Positions 40,586-52,818 of a stretch of DNA of 64,000 nt are shown in pieces. The notes under the pieces are model-generated. The model did no database searches. It saw only the letters and a list, made by a program, of their open reading frames with translations, and was not told the origin of the DNA. The stretch is from Tetmemena sp. SeJ-2015 (taxonomy: Eukaryota; Ciliophora; Spirotrichea; Sporadotrichida; Oxytrichidae), in NCBI GenBank assembly GCA_027382625.1, contig JAJKFJ010023088.1, positions 1 through 64,000 on the forward strand. Direction: 5' to 3'. The position numbers were made by a program, and so were the translations under genes. How positions within the stretch are numbered: the first letter of the stretch is position 1; each line of letters opens with the position of its first letter.

Positions 40586-42001
40586 ATGGAAGAAGACGAA
40601 TTTATGGAGCCTTCATTCGGCGAAATGATGGACTTGATTAAGCAGTACGAGGATGCCGAGAAAGAGAATAGAAAGGTCTTTTTTGACGAGGAGAATTATG
40701 ACCACATCGTTCAGTTTTTATCAGGATAACCGAGAATACAACAAAGCTTTGCGCGTAGCCAACACGGCTATGGAGCAATACCCTTTTTCATCTGTGTTTT
40801 ATACTAAGAAGGCCGAGATATTGGCCAACCAAAAGCGTTTCGACGAGGCACTGCCATTGTTGGAAGAGGCTGAGCGCTTAGACCCGAACGATATTAATAT
40901 CTTCTTGATCCGTGCCGATGTGCACCTATGGGAGGGCCGCCATGCAGAGGCTATGGAAGTGATAGAAAGTGCGATAGCCATAGCTACGAGAAGGAAGATA
41001 TGTGCGAACTGCTGCTTGAAATGGCGGATATATGGGAAGACCAAGAGAAGTATGTAGAGGTGGTAACCTGCTTGAAGAATGCGCTGCGCCACGACCCTAT
41101 GTGCGAAGAGGCACTGAACAGGTTATGGTTCTGCACCGAGCTGATGGGCACGCATGATGAGAGCATTATGTTCTATGAGAATTTACTGGAAGAAAAGCCC
41201 TTATTCTCATTGGGCATGGTACAACTAGGCCATGCGTATTCAGGTATTGGTTTATACGATAAAGCTATTGATGCACTTGGCTACGCCATAGCCATAGATG
41301 ATAACTTTGAGCCTGCCATAGTAAGCAGCGGCGACGTAATGTTTATAACGGGCAATACCGATAAAGCACTTGAGTTTTATCAAGAGGCCATCAAGATATC
41401 GAGGCCAGATAAAGAGCTATACTTGAAGACTGCCGCCTGCTACGAGAAGTTGGGAGAGTTGGGCAAGTCGCGCTCGTACCTGCGCAAGGCCATAGCGGTT
41501 GATCCTTACTACGAGGAGGCGTTCTTTCCGCATAGGCGAAACCTACCGCATGGAAGATAACTTGGATAAGGCTATCGCTTCTTTTGAACGTGCGGTAAAG
41601 CTGAGTAAGGATAATGTAGATTACCTAATAGCATTGGCGATGCCTACCTTGTGGTTGGCGAAAACGACAAGGCATTAGAGATATTCGAGCGTATATTTCA
41701 GCAAGACCCAGATAGCAAACAGAATTGGGTGAACCTAGCATCGGCATATTTCAACGTAGAGAACTACAGGAAGGCGTTTCAAGTGCTAAGCGAGGCAGAA
41801 CATAAGTTCGACGGCAGCGCGGATATTTACTACGTTAAAACCGTTTTCTACTACCAAGCAGGCAACAGGCACGAGGCATTAATAAACCTAGAGAAAGGCC
41901 TGTTAGCCAACTTCGATGAACATACCATGATATTCGAAATGGATGAATCATTGTTAGATGTGGATGCTGTGCTGCAGGTGATAGAACAATATAGGCCGTA
42001 G
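40586..42001 (+). CDS. Tetratricopeptide-repeat protein
   Basis: MEEDEFMEPSFGEMMDLIKQ start; the same frame is open upstream to 40430, but this ATG fits best. About 11 TPR units follow, for example EYNKALRVANTAMEQYPFSS, KRFDEALPLLEEAERLDPND, DKALEFYQEAIKISRPDKE and DKALEIFERIFQQDPDSKQN. About 470 residues, no signal peptide, acidic. Three frameshifts. Scaffold for protein contacts; partner unknown. Confidence 0.85.
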
Positions 42002-42121
42002 GTAATAACTCTACAATAGCATAAAACAGAAAGCCACTCCTAAAGAGTGGCTTATGCTTTTTTATAACATCGGTCCTCGGTCTCCCGTCCTCCGTCAATT
42101 ACTTATTATTCTTCGCGTCTT

Positions 42122-43128
42122 CTACGCTCCCTTTCTCCAGTACTTTTCGCCCTTAGCTTTTTTGCCTAGTTGGAAAGTACGCGATATGGTAAAGCCCAGG
42201 CGAAACTCGCCCTGTGCCCAGTTGGCAGTGTTGTAGGCAAGAAAATCCTGCTCCAACATACCACGGGTGTTAGTTACGTTAATGTGGAAGATGTGTCCAC
42301 CCGTTCAAACTCGAAGCCTACGTTCAACGCTGGGTAATACATGGCATTTTTCATGCCGCGCACCATAGGGAAGTACTCCCTGCCGCCTACGCCCGGCTTG
42401 GTAAGTGGTAGAAAGTATTCGAATATAAAGCCTGCCCTTTTGGGGTAAACTTAGCGCGGGCAGAAAAGCCCATTAGGAACAGGTAGTTGTTATCGTTATA
42501 ACTACATTGTTATGCCATACAAAGGTAGGGGTAAACTGCACCGATAGCCACTTGGTAGCCTTTATACCAAACAGACCCTGTACGGTGTATCCCAAATACG
42601 ATTGGCAAAGTTGGCATAGCCGCCACCTTTCGGGAAATAGCTTAGTGATGTAGGATCGCCGCTATTGCGCATACTGCTTATACTGGCATTGGCGAATAGG
42701 GTAATGGTAAAGAGATTTTTTAAAGTCGCGCGTTTTGCTTTAGCACGCGGTACTTTATGTTGGCATTCCATAGCTCGCGTAGGGGCCTGCACCCTTTGCA
42801 CGGCCTATACCTAGTGTCAAGTCGTCGGTTACGCCGTATTCAAAGGCAAACAATATATCTGCTGCTTGGTCGAAAACCGAACATAGAGTGTATGTGGTCG
42901 TTACGCTACTGGCTATATCGCCAAAGCGGTGGCTGATGCGGAAATCAAGTGCACCTTTCTTTACCACCTCTACCGAGTTTTGCACTTATAACGCGCGTGG
43001 TTTTAAAGGTGTACGATACATACTCCTTCTGCGGCTTTTGTTTTAGCCTCCAGTTTTTTCATTATATCGTCCTGCGCAAAGGTATCATTAGGCACAAGGG
43101 AAAGGCAAGGGTAAACAGGTGTTTTCAT
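42122..43128 (-). CDS. DUF5777 family beta-barrel protein
   Basis: Signal peptide with FTLAFPLCLMIPFAQ, then DDIMKKLEAKTKAAEG, SVEVVKKGALDFRISHRFGD, GFDQAADILFAFEYGVTDDL, TLGIGRAKG and the ending VKYW-like KGEKYWRKGA. Matches the conserved front of DUF5777, predicted outer-membrane barrels of Bacteroidota. About 335 residues, heavily frameshifted. Lies with YceI and a cytochrome-like lipoprotein, as is common for this family. Confidence 0.75.
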
Positions 43129-43241
43129 CTGCTGTTATGGTTTATCTGTTTCAAATGTATATTCCAATCGTTACAAGTAAAAACAAAAGGGGCGGTTTGT
43201 TCAACCTCCCTTCAGTATAAGTATGTTTAAACCCGCATCTG

Positions 43242-43806
43242 TTACTTCGCGTATTTTACAAAGTTGAAGTCAACATCTACGGTTATTACCTCGGCTATGT
43301 TCATTATTACCGCCTTTGGTATTTTTATTTGTGGTCTTCTAGCTTACGTCGAACTTAGCTTTGGCATTGGTAGGCGCGCGCCACCTTTTATGGTTACGGT
43401 ACCTTTATGTCACGGTTCTGTTTTACGCCATGCACCTCGAAAGAACCACGAACAGTTACGTTATAAGTACCATCCTTCGTCCAGTCAAGCTTTTCTACTA
43501 TAGTCCCTTCAAGCACGCCATAAGGGTATTTTCGCTCTCATATTTTCGTTGAAGGGGCTCTTCCATCAGCTTCTTTTCCAAAAGCAAAGCTCTCCATCTT
43601 AAACCTTGGCGGGTTTAATCTTTTGGGTTATCGGTGTATAGGCACCGAAAATGCCGCGTTCAAATTGTAGCTTCTATATCCTCAACAGGCGTATCGGAAA
43701 AGAAGTGGATTTTGCCCGTTTTGCATATGTATGCATTAGGGTTAGCCGTTTGCAATGGTAACGAGCTAAGTATTACCAACAGTATAGCAGTTATCGCCGT
43801 TTTCAT
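43242..43806 (-). CDS. YceI family periplasmic protein
   Basis: MKTAITAILLVILSSLPLQT signal peptide, then AYICKTGKIHFFSDTPVEDI, EATI, AAFSVPI, PYGVLEGTIVEKLDWTKDGT and YNVTVRGSFEVHGVKQNRDI, the lipocalin-like barrel of YceI that binds isoprenoid-type lipids. About 188 residues. Several frameshifts. Confidence 0.78.
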
Positions 43807-43829
43807 AAACCTGGTTTTTGTTTGAACAA

Positions 43830-44205
43830 TTAATTTTTGTAGCCTTTTTCAGCCCAACATTGAATAATAGCTATCAAACTGTCTGCCAATTTTGGTTGGT
43901 TATCTGGTATTGGTAGCATTCGGTTACCGTGTTGTATGGTGCAAAGCGCGTCTTTGTTCTGAAAAGCAGCTACTGCTGGCGTGTAAGCTTCTAGGTTATA
44001 TTGCTTTCTGCCACTGCCTGCACTATGGCAGGCAAAGGTGGCGCATTTTGGCATCCAAAATAGCTTAACAGCAAGCGTATAGGTATTTGAATCTACGTTT
44101 ACACCCTCACAATTCACATCGGTAGTATATCAGCTTTGTTAGCTGCGCAAGCCCCTATACTACTATGGCTAGGAATAAAGCAGTGCCTAAAACAAATTTC
44201 TTCAA
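43830..44205 (-). CDS. Cytochrome c-like lipoprotein
   Basis: TTG start likely (LKKFVLGTALFLAIVV), lipobox SIGAC across a frameshift, ADILPMNCEGVNVDSNTYTL, then CATFACHSAGSG, a haem attachment-like CX4CH, and NRMLPIPDNQPKLADSLIAI with a Met ligand candidate. About 125 residues. It probably carries electrons or serves as a haem sensor in the YceI/DUF5777 operon. The CX4CH spacing instead of CX2CH may be real or a basecalling error. Confidence 0.6.
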
Positions 44206-44218
44206 GCTTACAGTTTCA

Positions 44219-45089
44219 CTATTTTTTGCGAAGTTTAAAATACCCGCCTACATCAATTTTAAGGTATAAACACCCTTCAGCAAAGGGTTTTTTATTTCGA
44301 AGTTGCGGTGGTAGTTACCAGCGTTCATTTGCTCGTTGTTTATCAAAGTGTCATTAGTTCGCCGGTTAGGCTGTAAACCTGTGCTTCTAAAATCATCGCT
44401 GTTCTTAAGGTTGAACGATAAGCCGAAATCTTTGCTAACTGGGTTAAGGGAATATACTTAGGTCGCTAAGTTTGGTACTTATATCCTTTATGCCAGTACT
44501 TGTTTTTAGCTGATATGGTAACTGATCCATTGTAGATTACATCGCCATTGATTCATCATTGTTGTCGGCATTATTTTTAAGAATAAAAACGTTACATCGC
44601 CACTAGCTGGGGCAGTCATTGGAACTCCCAGTTTTTGAAAAGTATTGGCGTTTTTTATGGCCCATGTAAATTGTCTGCCCGAAGCAAATTTTTTAAAACA
44701 CAGTATGGGTAAGCAATCGGTTACAGTAAATGAACTGGCCCGTGTAGTGCTGTACCTGCAAACGATGAAATTTGAAAAACCATAGCGGCCAGTGGTTGAA
44801 AGCCAACTGGAAATTCATGTTATAGGTTGCAACCTGGTTCGTATTCAAAGCTTGAAGTTTAAACAATGTATCCAATGATACCTTCGGTAATGAACAAAAA
44901 GATGCTAGTGTTGGTGTTTGAAGGGGTAGGGTGGCAGCCGCTTTGTGCGCAAGTTTTATTTGCGTTGAAAGGTCGCTCCGAGCTACCTACCGGTGGCGAA
45001 GGAATTTCAGAAGTTTGCCTGCCTAAAAGTGGTGGTAGCCAATTTCTGCTACTAAAAACAATGCTAACAGAGCGTAATTTTTTTTTCAT
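44219..45089 (-). CDS. Secreted protein with haem-like CXXXCH segment and T9SS domain
   Basis: MKKKLRSVSIVFSSRN start, PVGSSERPFNANKTCAQSGC followed by HPTPSNTNTSIF, a choice-of-anchor V/Reelin-like front, FPVGFQPLAAMVFQISS, and a C-terminal sorting domain (LRTAMILEAQVYSLTGELM, then KIDVGGYFKLRKK). About 290 residues. Heavily frameshifted after 44860. Confidence 0.6.
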
Positions 45090-45183
45090 TTAGCGTGTGT
45101 TGTTTGTGTGATTTGGTATGTATCAAAGAAAATAAAAAAAGCGTTACAAGAGCGTAATTTTTAATTTGTCTGGGTCAATTATT

Positions 45184-45480
45184 TCAATACTTGCTCGGTA
45201 GCCTTTTTCGAAAGCAAGCGTTTAACAATTTTTTTATCTTGCCTTTCTCGTCAATTAAAAAGTATGGGGTGTAGGCCCATCGAAAATCCCTGCCGTAAAG
45301 CATTTTGGGGTCCCCAAAAACGCCGTAGTCTTTATCACTTTCATGTTTCATCGCTATAAGGGTAAATAGGTCAAACTTCTTAAAAATTCTGGTGGCTTTC
45401 GCTCTGTTTGGGCTTTCGCCCATTTGCTCGTAGCCGCGCTTCTTTAAGTCGTCGTATTACGCAAAGTTAGGGTTTTACAG
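45184..45480 (-). CDS. Thioredoxin-fold protein (TlpA/peroxiredoxin-like, fragment)
   Basis: MGESPNRAKATRIFKKFDLF, TLIAMKHESDKDYGVFGDPK, FRWAYTPYFLIDEKGKIKKL. The TPYFLIDEKGKI segment is the cis-Pro strand and following strand of thioredoxin folds. The N-terminal part with the CXXC is not seen; it may lie in the poorly read sequence at 45430-45640. Confidence 0.5.
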
Positions 45481-45639
45481 TGCATACATGTTCTCTTCGG
45501 GTAGAAAAACAGATAACCTTTTTGCTAGAAACTGTTTTAGGGTTATTGGTTCCCTCTTGGTCTTTGGGTTTTATGGGGCGCTTTGTCCCCTCTTTTAAAT
45601 AACATTTGGTGTGGTTTTTTTATTTACCCCAAAAAACTT

Positions 45640-47392
45640 AAACCCAGTATTCCGATTTTTTTGGGCGTTCATCTTCCCCCATAGTTTAAAAGGCTGCCGG
45701 CGCTAAACCTGTTAATGGAAAGGTAAACAAGCATTTTTAGCATCGTAAGTAGTTACCACCCCCTTGCCGTCAAGGTATGTATCAAAGTCTATTATGCCCG
45801 ATACGGCATCGTCATCTTCAATTGTATTTTGCCATACTTGCGCATATTGCGGCCGGGCGCAATATTTACTGGCGTTATGCGCGGGCCCGTGGTATCTACG
45901 GCTATATAATACTGCCCAAACTCACGGCCTTTGCCCACTATAAAGCCGTTCTCGTATTTACCGCCACGGCATGCCTTGGCACCCGTTTTATCTTTATACA
46001 TTATCACGGCCTTGTCCTTTATGTTATCAGGTAGACCTTCGGCCTTTACAGCTACGCTAAACCAATCATAAGCCAGTATATCGCTATTGCCAAACTGATG
46101 CACCTTAGAGTATATGCCTGGCTCGGTGGCTAGGATGGGGGTATAGCGCGCAAACACATTATCGAACAGCAAACCCTTTGGTATATCTACCCTAAAGTCG
46201 GAATTGTTGAAGCTATTGGGTTTATCGTACTGAAAGTTGATGTCGTAGTCGGTTGACTTAGGCTTGAATAGGGTAGCAGCAGTAGCGTACTTCAGCTTAA
46301 AATCTACCTGCGATACATTGCCCGAAAAATCGCTAATCTCTATATGGATGTTATGCGGTTTGCCGTCTTCCAAATTCACAACGCCGCCATCTACAAGGTT
46401 AGCATACACTTGGCAAGTGTTGCCAGGCTCTACATAGCACTTATGCAATGAGCGGCGCGACTCTGCCAGAAATACAGGGTAATCGACATGGCTAACCACA
46501 CTGCGCTTTTCGGGAACGAAATCTTGTCTATCTGATATTGATAAACCATTTTATCGTTATCGAAAACGGTCATGTTATATATGCCGATGTAGTTCTCCGT
46601 TCCTTCTAATTTATCGAAGGTATGTACCGAAAAACCTATCTTCTTCGTGTTTACTTCTAGCGTAGAAACAGGCAAGTTGTATATGCCGTTAACCAAGGCC
46701 ACCTTGCTGCGGTAACCTTCGGTGCTATACTTCAGGTCATCATCCATAGCATAGAACTTCATACCGCTTACGGTAGGCTTTATGTTGTCCTTCAGCTTAT
46801 AGCCGAACAGCATAGGGTTATATACATTGTCAAGTGTATCGCGAATTTCGAATGCAAGTGCGGGCCACCACTGCCGCCTGTGTTTCCACTTAGCGCTACT
46901 ACATCGCCTTGCTTTACGGGTATCTCGTTCTTCGATAGCTTGAAATCGACTGCAAAAGATTCTTTACCGTTTTGCTCCTTGCGCAGGCGTTGCATTATCT
47001 GTTCATTGAACTTTTGCAAGTGGCCATATACCGTTACCCAACCATTAGTATGTGTAATGTATAGCGCATTGCCATAGCCTGCACCTTCCACCTTTATGCG
47101 CGATACATAGCCATCGGCAGGGGCATACACCTTCAAGCCTCCATTTGGTTGGTGCGGAAGTCTAATCCTGTATGAAAGTGCAGTTTGCGCGGCTCGCCGA
47201 AGTTGCCGGCTAATGTAAGCGGTATATATCAAGCGGAGACTTGAAATAGTTCTGCGGATAAACAATGCTATCGTTTAATGGCTGTAAGTTGCCGCTGCCC
47301 TGTGGGTATGGCACAAGTATATCCTTGTTGAACGATACGCTCAACAACATCAATACGTGCAATCCTATTATGCCCAAAAGTTTCTTCAACAT
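45640..47392 (-). CDS. M23 family metallopeptidase
   Basis: Cell-wall endopeptidase. Signal peptide MLKKLLGIIGLHVLMLLSVS, LVPYPQGSGNLQPLNDSIVY, HTGLDFRT (zinc ligands H and D), VYAPADGYVSRIKVEGAGYG, GNALYITHTNGWVTVYGHLQ, GNTGGSGGPHLHFEIRDTLD (HxH ligand), then a long beta-rich C-terminus ending KDERPKKSEY. About 580 residues. Frameshifts near 47170, 46840, 46500, 45800. The end is approximate. Confidence 0.88.
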
Positions 47393-47443
47393 ACTCCTCT
47401 TCACTTATTCTCAACTAACGCTTTACGCTACACCAACATTGCA

Positions 47444-48140
47444 TTACAAACGCAAAATTTGGTGTTTTAAGTGCCTTCTTCTTATAGAATTTGTTGATCA
47501 CCTTCACTACCTGCTCAGGGTCGTCCGGTGATCTCGAATAGGTCAAGATTTTCCGGCTTATGTTGCTTCTTCCTAGCATGGTGCTCTTTATCCATTCAAG
47601 CAGGCCATTTCCAATAGTCTTTACCGAAGAACACGATTGGCACGGGTCTATTTTACCTGTTTGTATCAAAGTAATTACTTCGAAAACTTCATCCAAAAGT
47701 TACCAAAGCCGCCGGCATAAATACGAATGCCTGCGCATAGCGTATAAACATAACCTTACGCCAAAAAAGTATTTGAACACAATAGCTTGTCGGTATCTAC
47801 CCTACTTGTTTCCAACCCCCTTCGTGTTCTAGTTCTATTTTGTAGGCCCACGCTCTTGCCTTTGCCTTTTTGTGCGCCCTTTTTTGGGCCCGCCTCCATT
47901 ATGCCGGGCCGCCACCAGTTATTATACCGTAGCCTTCTTTAGTTAGGCGCTCGCTTACTTGTTCTGCTACTTATAGTATTTCTGTGTAGGCTTTGTACGC
48001 GCCGAACCAAATATAGAAACGCAAGGTCCAAAATGCTTCCATCTTCTCGAAGCCATCTACAAACTCGCTCATTATTTTAAACACCCTCCAACTGCTATCT
48101 GCCCTTAGGCTTGCCAGTCTTTCTCTTTCTTCTTCACCAT
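47444..48140 (-). CDS. LOG family protein (TIGR00730)
   Basis: Cytokinin riboside monophosphate phosphoribohydrolase fold, a nucleotide hydrolase. MVKKKERLASLRADSSWRVF start, FIWFGAYKAYTE-like, EGYGIITGGGPA (the GGG motif), then GTMDEVFEVITLIQTGKIDP (the PGGxGTxxE region with the first Gly residues lost in a frameshift), NGLLEWIKSTMLG, DDPEQVVKVINKFYKKK. About 232 residues. Confidence 0.8.
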
Positions 48141-48190
48141 ATTTATTGTATTTGGTAATTAGTATACGTTGTTTAGACTAAGCGCTAGGT

Positions 48191-49655
48191 ACAACGTCTT
48201 GTTTTTTATAACTTATTAATAATAAACCTAGGAAGGTTATAAGCCCGTTTACAAGCAGTACCTCGAATCCATTTGGTAACCCCAGAATATATCAATAGAG
48301 TATTTTATCAAGTATAAAAGTTAGTATAGGCGATAGCACACATACTAGTGGCACTAGCTTATTTTTACGCCTTGCTTGGTAAGCATACCAAAGGCAAATA
48401 GACCAAGCAACGGACCATAAGTATAACCTGCTATTTTAAGTATGGCGGTTATTACCGAGCCTTCGTTTATATAGCGGAATATAACAATGGCTATAAGAAA
48501 ATACAGCTACCCTAAGTGTACACGGGTGCGCACTTTTACTTTCTCGTCTTCGTTCAAGTCGCTGCGCTCTTTCAAGCAAGTATATCTATGCAGAAAGATG
48601 AGGTAAGCGCTGTAATGGCACCATCTGCGCTAGGGGGAACAGGGCCATATTAAACCTACTACAAATACTACTGCTGCAAATGGAGGTAGATACTGCAATG
48701 CTATAGTTGGGAAAACATCATCGGGTGTGCGGGTGTAGCTATGCCTTTAGCTGCCATTGTATTGTAAAGTATGCCACCAAAGGAACAGGAACAGCAGGTT
48801 TACAAATACTACTATTACACTAAATACAACCATGTTTTTCTGCGATTCGCGAGTGTGCGTACGCTTATGTTTTTCTGCATCATCTCTTGTCGAGCCCCGT
48901 CATGGTTATGGTAATAAACATACCTGCCAGTATCTGTTTTACGAAAAAGCCTTTCGACTTCCAATCGGTATCGAATATTTGTAATTTAGCCTTTTGCTTG
49001 CAAGCCTGTATACAAATCCCCAAGGCTAGTGTTCAACTCTGCTTTAATTTGATGAATACAGTTATGATAACGCCAGTATCATGAACTGGTCTGTAGCGTA
49101 TCCGTCCATAAAAATGGTTTTAACGCCGCCCTTAAATGTGTTATAGCAATATCATAAGCAGAATAGCGAATTACGGTAACTGCAAAAGGTATGCCCCAGC
49201 CATCAAGCATGAACACTTGCAGCACATTAAGCACTAGGAATATGCGTATAGAAGCACCCTAGTGTTCTTGATAAAAGGGAAAAAACAAATGCACCCGTTT
49301 TATAAGCATATTGCCAAAGCGCGATTGTAAATAGGTATATTTTGGAAGTAAGGTTGAGGCGATAGTATAAAGGGAGCAACACGTAGGCTTAATTTAGGTA
49401 ACCAAGCAGATAGCCCAATACGATTTGCATATAGGTAAAGTCCCCTTTATCTACCCCCCCGGGGTACGCTCATAAAGGGTTTAACGCCTGATAGCGAGTC
49501 CCTATCATGCCAAAAGCCACCAGCCACCAGTTTGAGCTTTTTTTTGCCATAAAAAAAGACTCGTTAGTAGCACCGCGTGCTGTATAAAACGCAATGGCTA
49601 GCAGCAAAAAAAAATGGCTAGTACAAGGGTTTAAGGATGATAGCTGATGAAAATT
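48191..49655 (-). CDS. Sodium:solute symporter (SSS family)
   Basis: Na+-coupled uptake of a sugar or similar solute. Fragments in order: FFMAKKSSNWWLVAFGMIG (first helices), LSLLPIC, LPPFAAVVFVVGLI, SPSADGAITALTSSFCIDIL, KVKVRTRVHLG, VITAILKIAGYTYGPLLGLF and AFGMLTK. About 485 residues, strongly frameshifted. The substrate cannot be told. Confidence 0.7.
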
Positions 49656-49756
49656 TTACTTTATGTTTCCCAAACAAAGTAAGGTTTTTTTAAAAGGCTT
49701 AGCCTAGGCACTTATACCATGCCTAGTGTGCAGTGGCAGGTTTTGAGGACAGGGCA

Positions 49757-50786
49757 TTACTGATTAGCCAACACCTTCCCATGCCCGGGGCGGTGCGCAT
49801 CATGGTATCAGGTCGCGCTTTATGTGCCAGCCTAGTTGGGTTTACGGCTTTGTTGTTATTGGCATATATGGCTATTACATCGCCATCGCGGCGCTCGCCC
49901 AGCGCGTAGTTTAGCTTTCGCCACTAGTACGCTCGAAAGATTCTATAGCCTCAAGAATAGAAAACACCATTGCCTGTGCCAAAGGGTTATATACATCGCA
50001 GGCTTGCTGCTGCTTGCCTGCCAGCAAGTACTCAATAGCGTTGGTATGCGCATGGGCTATATCCATTACATTATATAGTCGCGTACGCAGGTACCCTCGC
50101 GGGTTTGGGTAGTCCCTTTCCAAACACAGTAAACATTTATCTTGCCTATAGCTGTACCTTAATGCGCGGCACCAGTGCCGTTATTACAAACGGTAGTGTC
50201 TTCGCCTAGCTTGCCGCTTTCGTGCGCGCCTACTGGGTTAAATAGCGTAGCAATACATACTTGCCATCGCTCACTTTACTATATCGGCAATTATGTTTTC
50301 GCCCATCTTTCTTGGTACGTGCATAGGGGCTTTCTGCCTCGCCAAATGGCGTATCTTCAGTTTCAGTAGTTGTTTGGGATTGCCCTACACCGAGCATGAT
50401 GATGAAAATACGAAATTCTTTATCTTTTAAGCTCGTTGGCTAGTTTTCCAATAGGTTAACTAGCGAGTTGATGTTGTTGCGGTAGTATAGCGCAGGTTTT
50501 GTAAACCCATTCAGGTACCGATTTTAAAGCAGCAAAGTGGGTGATGCCGTCTATCTTACCCTTTAGCAAGCAGGGGTTGTTTGGTAGCTTCTTTTTCGCA
50601 AAAGGTCAATGGCGTAGTTCTTTACTTCCTTACCCGTTATGTTTTTAAAAACATCGTAGTTAAAAGCCTTGCTGCGTATGTTTCTATCTATGCTTACTAC
50701 ATCATAGCCATTATCAAGTAAGTCAACTACGGTGTGCGAGCCTATGTAGCCGCAGCCACCCGTTACCATATTTTCCCTTTGCTCAT
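49757..50786 (-). CDS. galE: UDP-glucose 4-epimerase
   Basis: Interconverts UDP-glucose and UDP-galactose (or the N-acetyl forms). MSKGKIMVTGGCGYIGSHTV with the NAD loop, VVDLLDNGYDVVSIDRN, GKIDGITHFAALKSVPEWV, ESPYARTKK (the YxxxK pair), YVLLRYFNPVGAHESGKLGE, YNVMDIAHAHTNAIEYLLAG, YALGERRDGDVIAIYANN. About 340 residues with frameshifts. Confidence 0.85.
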
Positions 50787-50805
50787 TTTTTACTACTAAA
50801 CCAAT

Positions 50806-51755
50806 TTAAACCCCTTACTTTGTAGTTGTATTGGCCGCTTTCTATAGTTAGTTTAATACCTTTTTCAATGGTGGTCATAGGCCTGCCTAGCAGGTGGGGC
50901 ATTTTTCCAATACTGGCTTACGGGGCGTCATATCTCCTTCTTTCAAGGGCAGGCAAGTGTACCAATTTCGATTTTGAACCAGTTATATCTATTATCATTT
51001 GCGCAAGCTGAAGTTTCACTTACTTCAAAGTCGCTACCTATGTTCACTGTATCGTTTAGGTGTAGGTTATCGTATAGGGTCGGGGGCAAGCATCTACGTT
51101 TTTCGTTTCGGTAGCAGAAGGTACGTGTTTGGCTACCATCGCCAAATATGGTTATGTCATTACCGCTAAGTGCTGCCTTTATAAAGCGGGTCATTACAAA
51201 GTCGCTGCTCTGCTTAGGGCCATAAGTATTGAAAAAAAGGAAGATGGTATAATCAAATCGAACTCCTGCTTATAGCTGCGCAAAATGCCTCGCCTACGTT
51301 CTTTACCACTGCATAAGGCAAGCGCGAGTTAAGCGGTGTTGTCATTTCGTTCTGCGGATGCTCGAACGGCTCGCCGTACACCTCGCTGCTCGATGAGAAG
51401 AACACGCGCTTTACGCCTGTGTTTTTGCTAAGGTCGAGCAAATATTTTATACCCTGTATATCGCTAAGCACTGCCACTGGTTTTCAAGCGTACGCTTTAC
51501 GCCCACTACTGCTGCATAGTGAAATACGTAGTCGAATTTGTACGAAGAACTTACAGGGGCAAGGTCGCGGTACTCATTGCAGTTACACTTTATAAACTTC
51601 CAATTTGTGCCTTGGGGATTAGGTAGTCTTTCTATGTTGCCAGTGCTTAGGTTGTCAACTATTACTACATAGTTGTCAGGGTCCTCAATTAGTTTGTCAA
51701 CCATGCAACTTCCCACAAATCCTGCGCCACCTGTTACTAGTATAGTTCTTTTCAT
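50806..51755 (-). CDS. NAD-dependent nucleotide-sugar epimerase/dehydratase
   Basis: MKRTILVTGGAGFVGSCMVD, FDYVFHYAAVVGVKRTLEN, GVKRVFFSSSSEVYGEPF, LPYAVVKNVGEAF (YxxxK with the Lys), FNTYGPKQSSDFVMTRFIKA, ALSGNDITIFGDGSQTRTFC. Short-chain fold close to UDP-glucuronate decarboxylase and related enzymes. About 315 residues. Runs with galE and rmlA, so it makes a precursor for a surface glycan. The product is not certain. Confidence 0.8.
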
Positions 51756-51834
51756 GCTTTGTTTTATTGTGTGCTGTATGGGCTGAAAGATATAAAACCT
51801 ATACGCTTTGCACTTATGATTTTTAGGGGAATAA

Positions 51835-52687
51835 TTAGCTAATCAGTTCCATTAGGTATTTGCCATAGCCGCTTTTCATCAATGGTTCGGCTAGGCCGCG
51901 TAGTTTCTCGGTAGAAATAAAACCCTGCCTCCAAGCTTCCTCCTCTATACAGCTACCTTCAAACCTTGGCGCTGCTCTATTACCTGCACAAACTGCGATG
52001 CCTGCATTAGCGAGTCGAAAGTGCCAGTGTCTAACCAAGCAGTACCTCGGTCAAGTATGCCAACCTGTAGTTTACCTTGCTGTAGATATACTTTGTTTAC
52101 GTCTGTTATTTCGTATTCGCCGCGCGGACTAGGTTTAAGGTTTTTTGCTATTTCTACCACATGGTTATCGTAGAAGTACAAACCCGGTACTGCAAATTCG
52201 ATTTAGGCTTGGTAGGCTTTTCTTCAATTGAGATAGCCGTTCCTTCCTTATCGAATTCTACTACGCCATAGCGCTCAGGGTCGCTTACGTGGTAGGCAAA
52301 CACTACGCCGCCATCGGGGTTTACCTTGCTTTGCAGCAATTGGTCAAGCCCGCTACCGTAGAATATGTTATCGCAAGAAATAAGGGCGGCAGTATCGTTA
52401 CCTATAAACAGTCGCCTAGTACAAATGCCTGCGCAAGGCCGTTAGGCACTTCCTGCACTTGGTACTGAAAGTTGCAGCCAAACTGTTTTGCCATCGCCCA
52501 ATAGGCGCTGAAAGTTTGGCAAATCGGTAGGGTAGAAATAATCAATATCTCGTTTATACCTGCCTTCATAAGCACCGATAGCGGATAATAATCATCGGCT
52601 TATCGTAAATAGATTATTTGTTTGCTTATGCATAGGTAATTGGGTATAACTTGTACCCGAACCACCTGCTAGAATTATTCCTTTCAT
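51835..52687 (-). CDS. rmlA: Sugar-1-phosphate nucleotidylyltransferase (RmlA-like)
   Basis: Makes dTDP-glucose. [19 protein letters not shown] start (the GGxGTR loop misread), [114 protein letters not shown]. About 285 residues. This looks like RmlA, though other RmlB-D genes are absent here. Confidence 0.85.
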
Positions 52688-52758
52688 AGGGGCGTATTAA
52701 TAGCTACAAAGAAAATAAAAGAAATGTATTGCTATAACCCTGAGCCGTATAGTGTAAA

Positions 52759-52795
52759 ATAGAAATGCCACTTTCAACATAAGTGGCATTTCTAT
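52759..52795. terminator. 15-bp perfect hairpin
   Basis: ATAGAAATGCCACTT and its inverse complement flank a seven-base loop. Placed after the coiled-coil gene (minus strand) and before rmlA. A-run and T-run are short. Confidence 0.65.
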
Positions 52796-52818
52796 AAAGT
52801 TTGTAATAGGTATATGGC

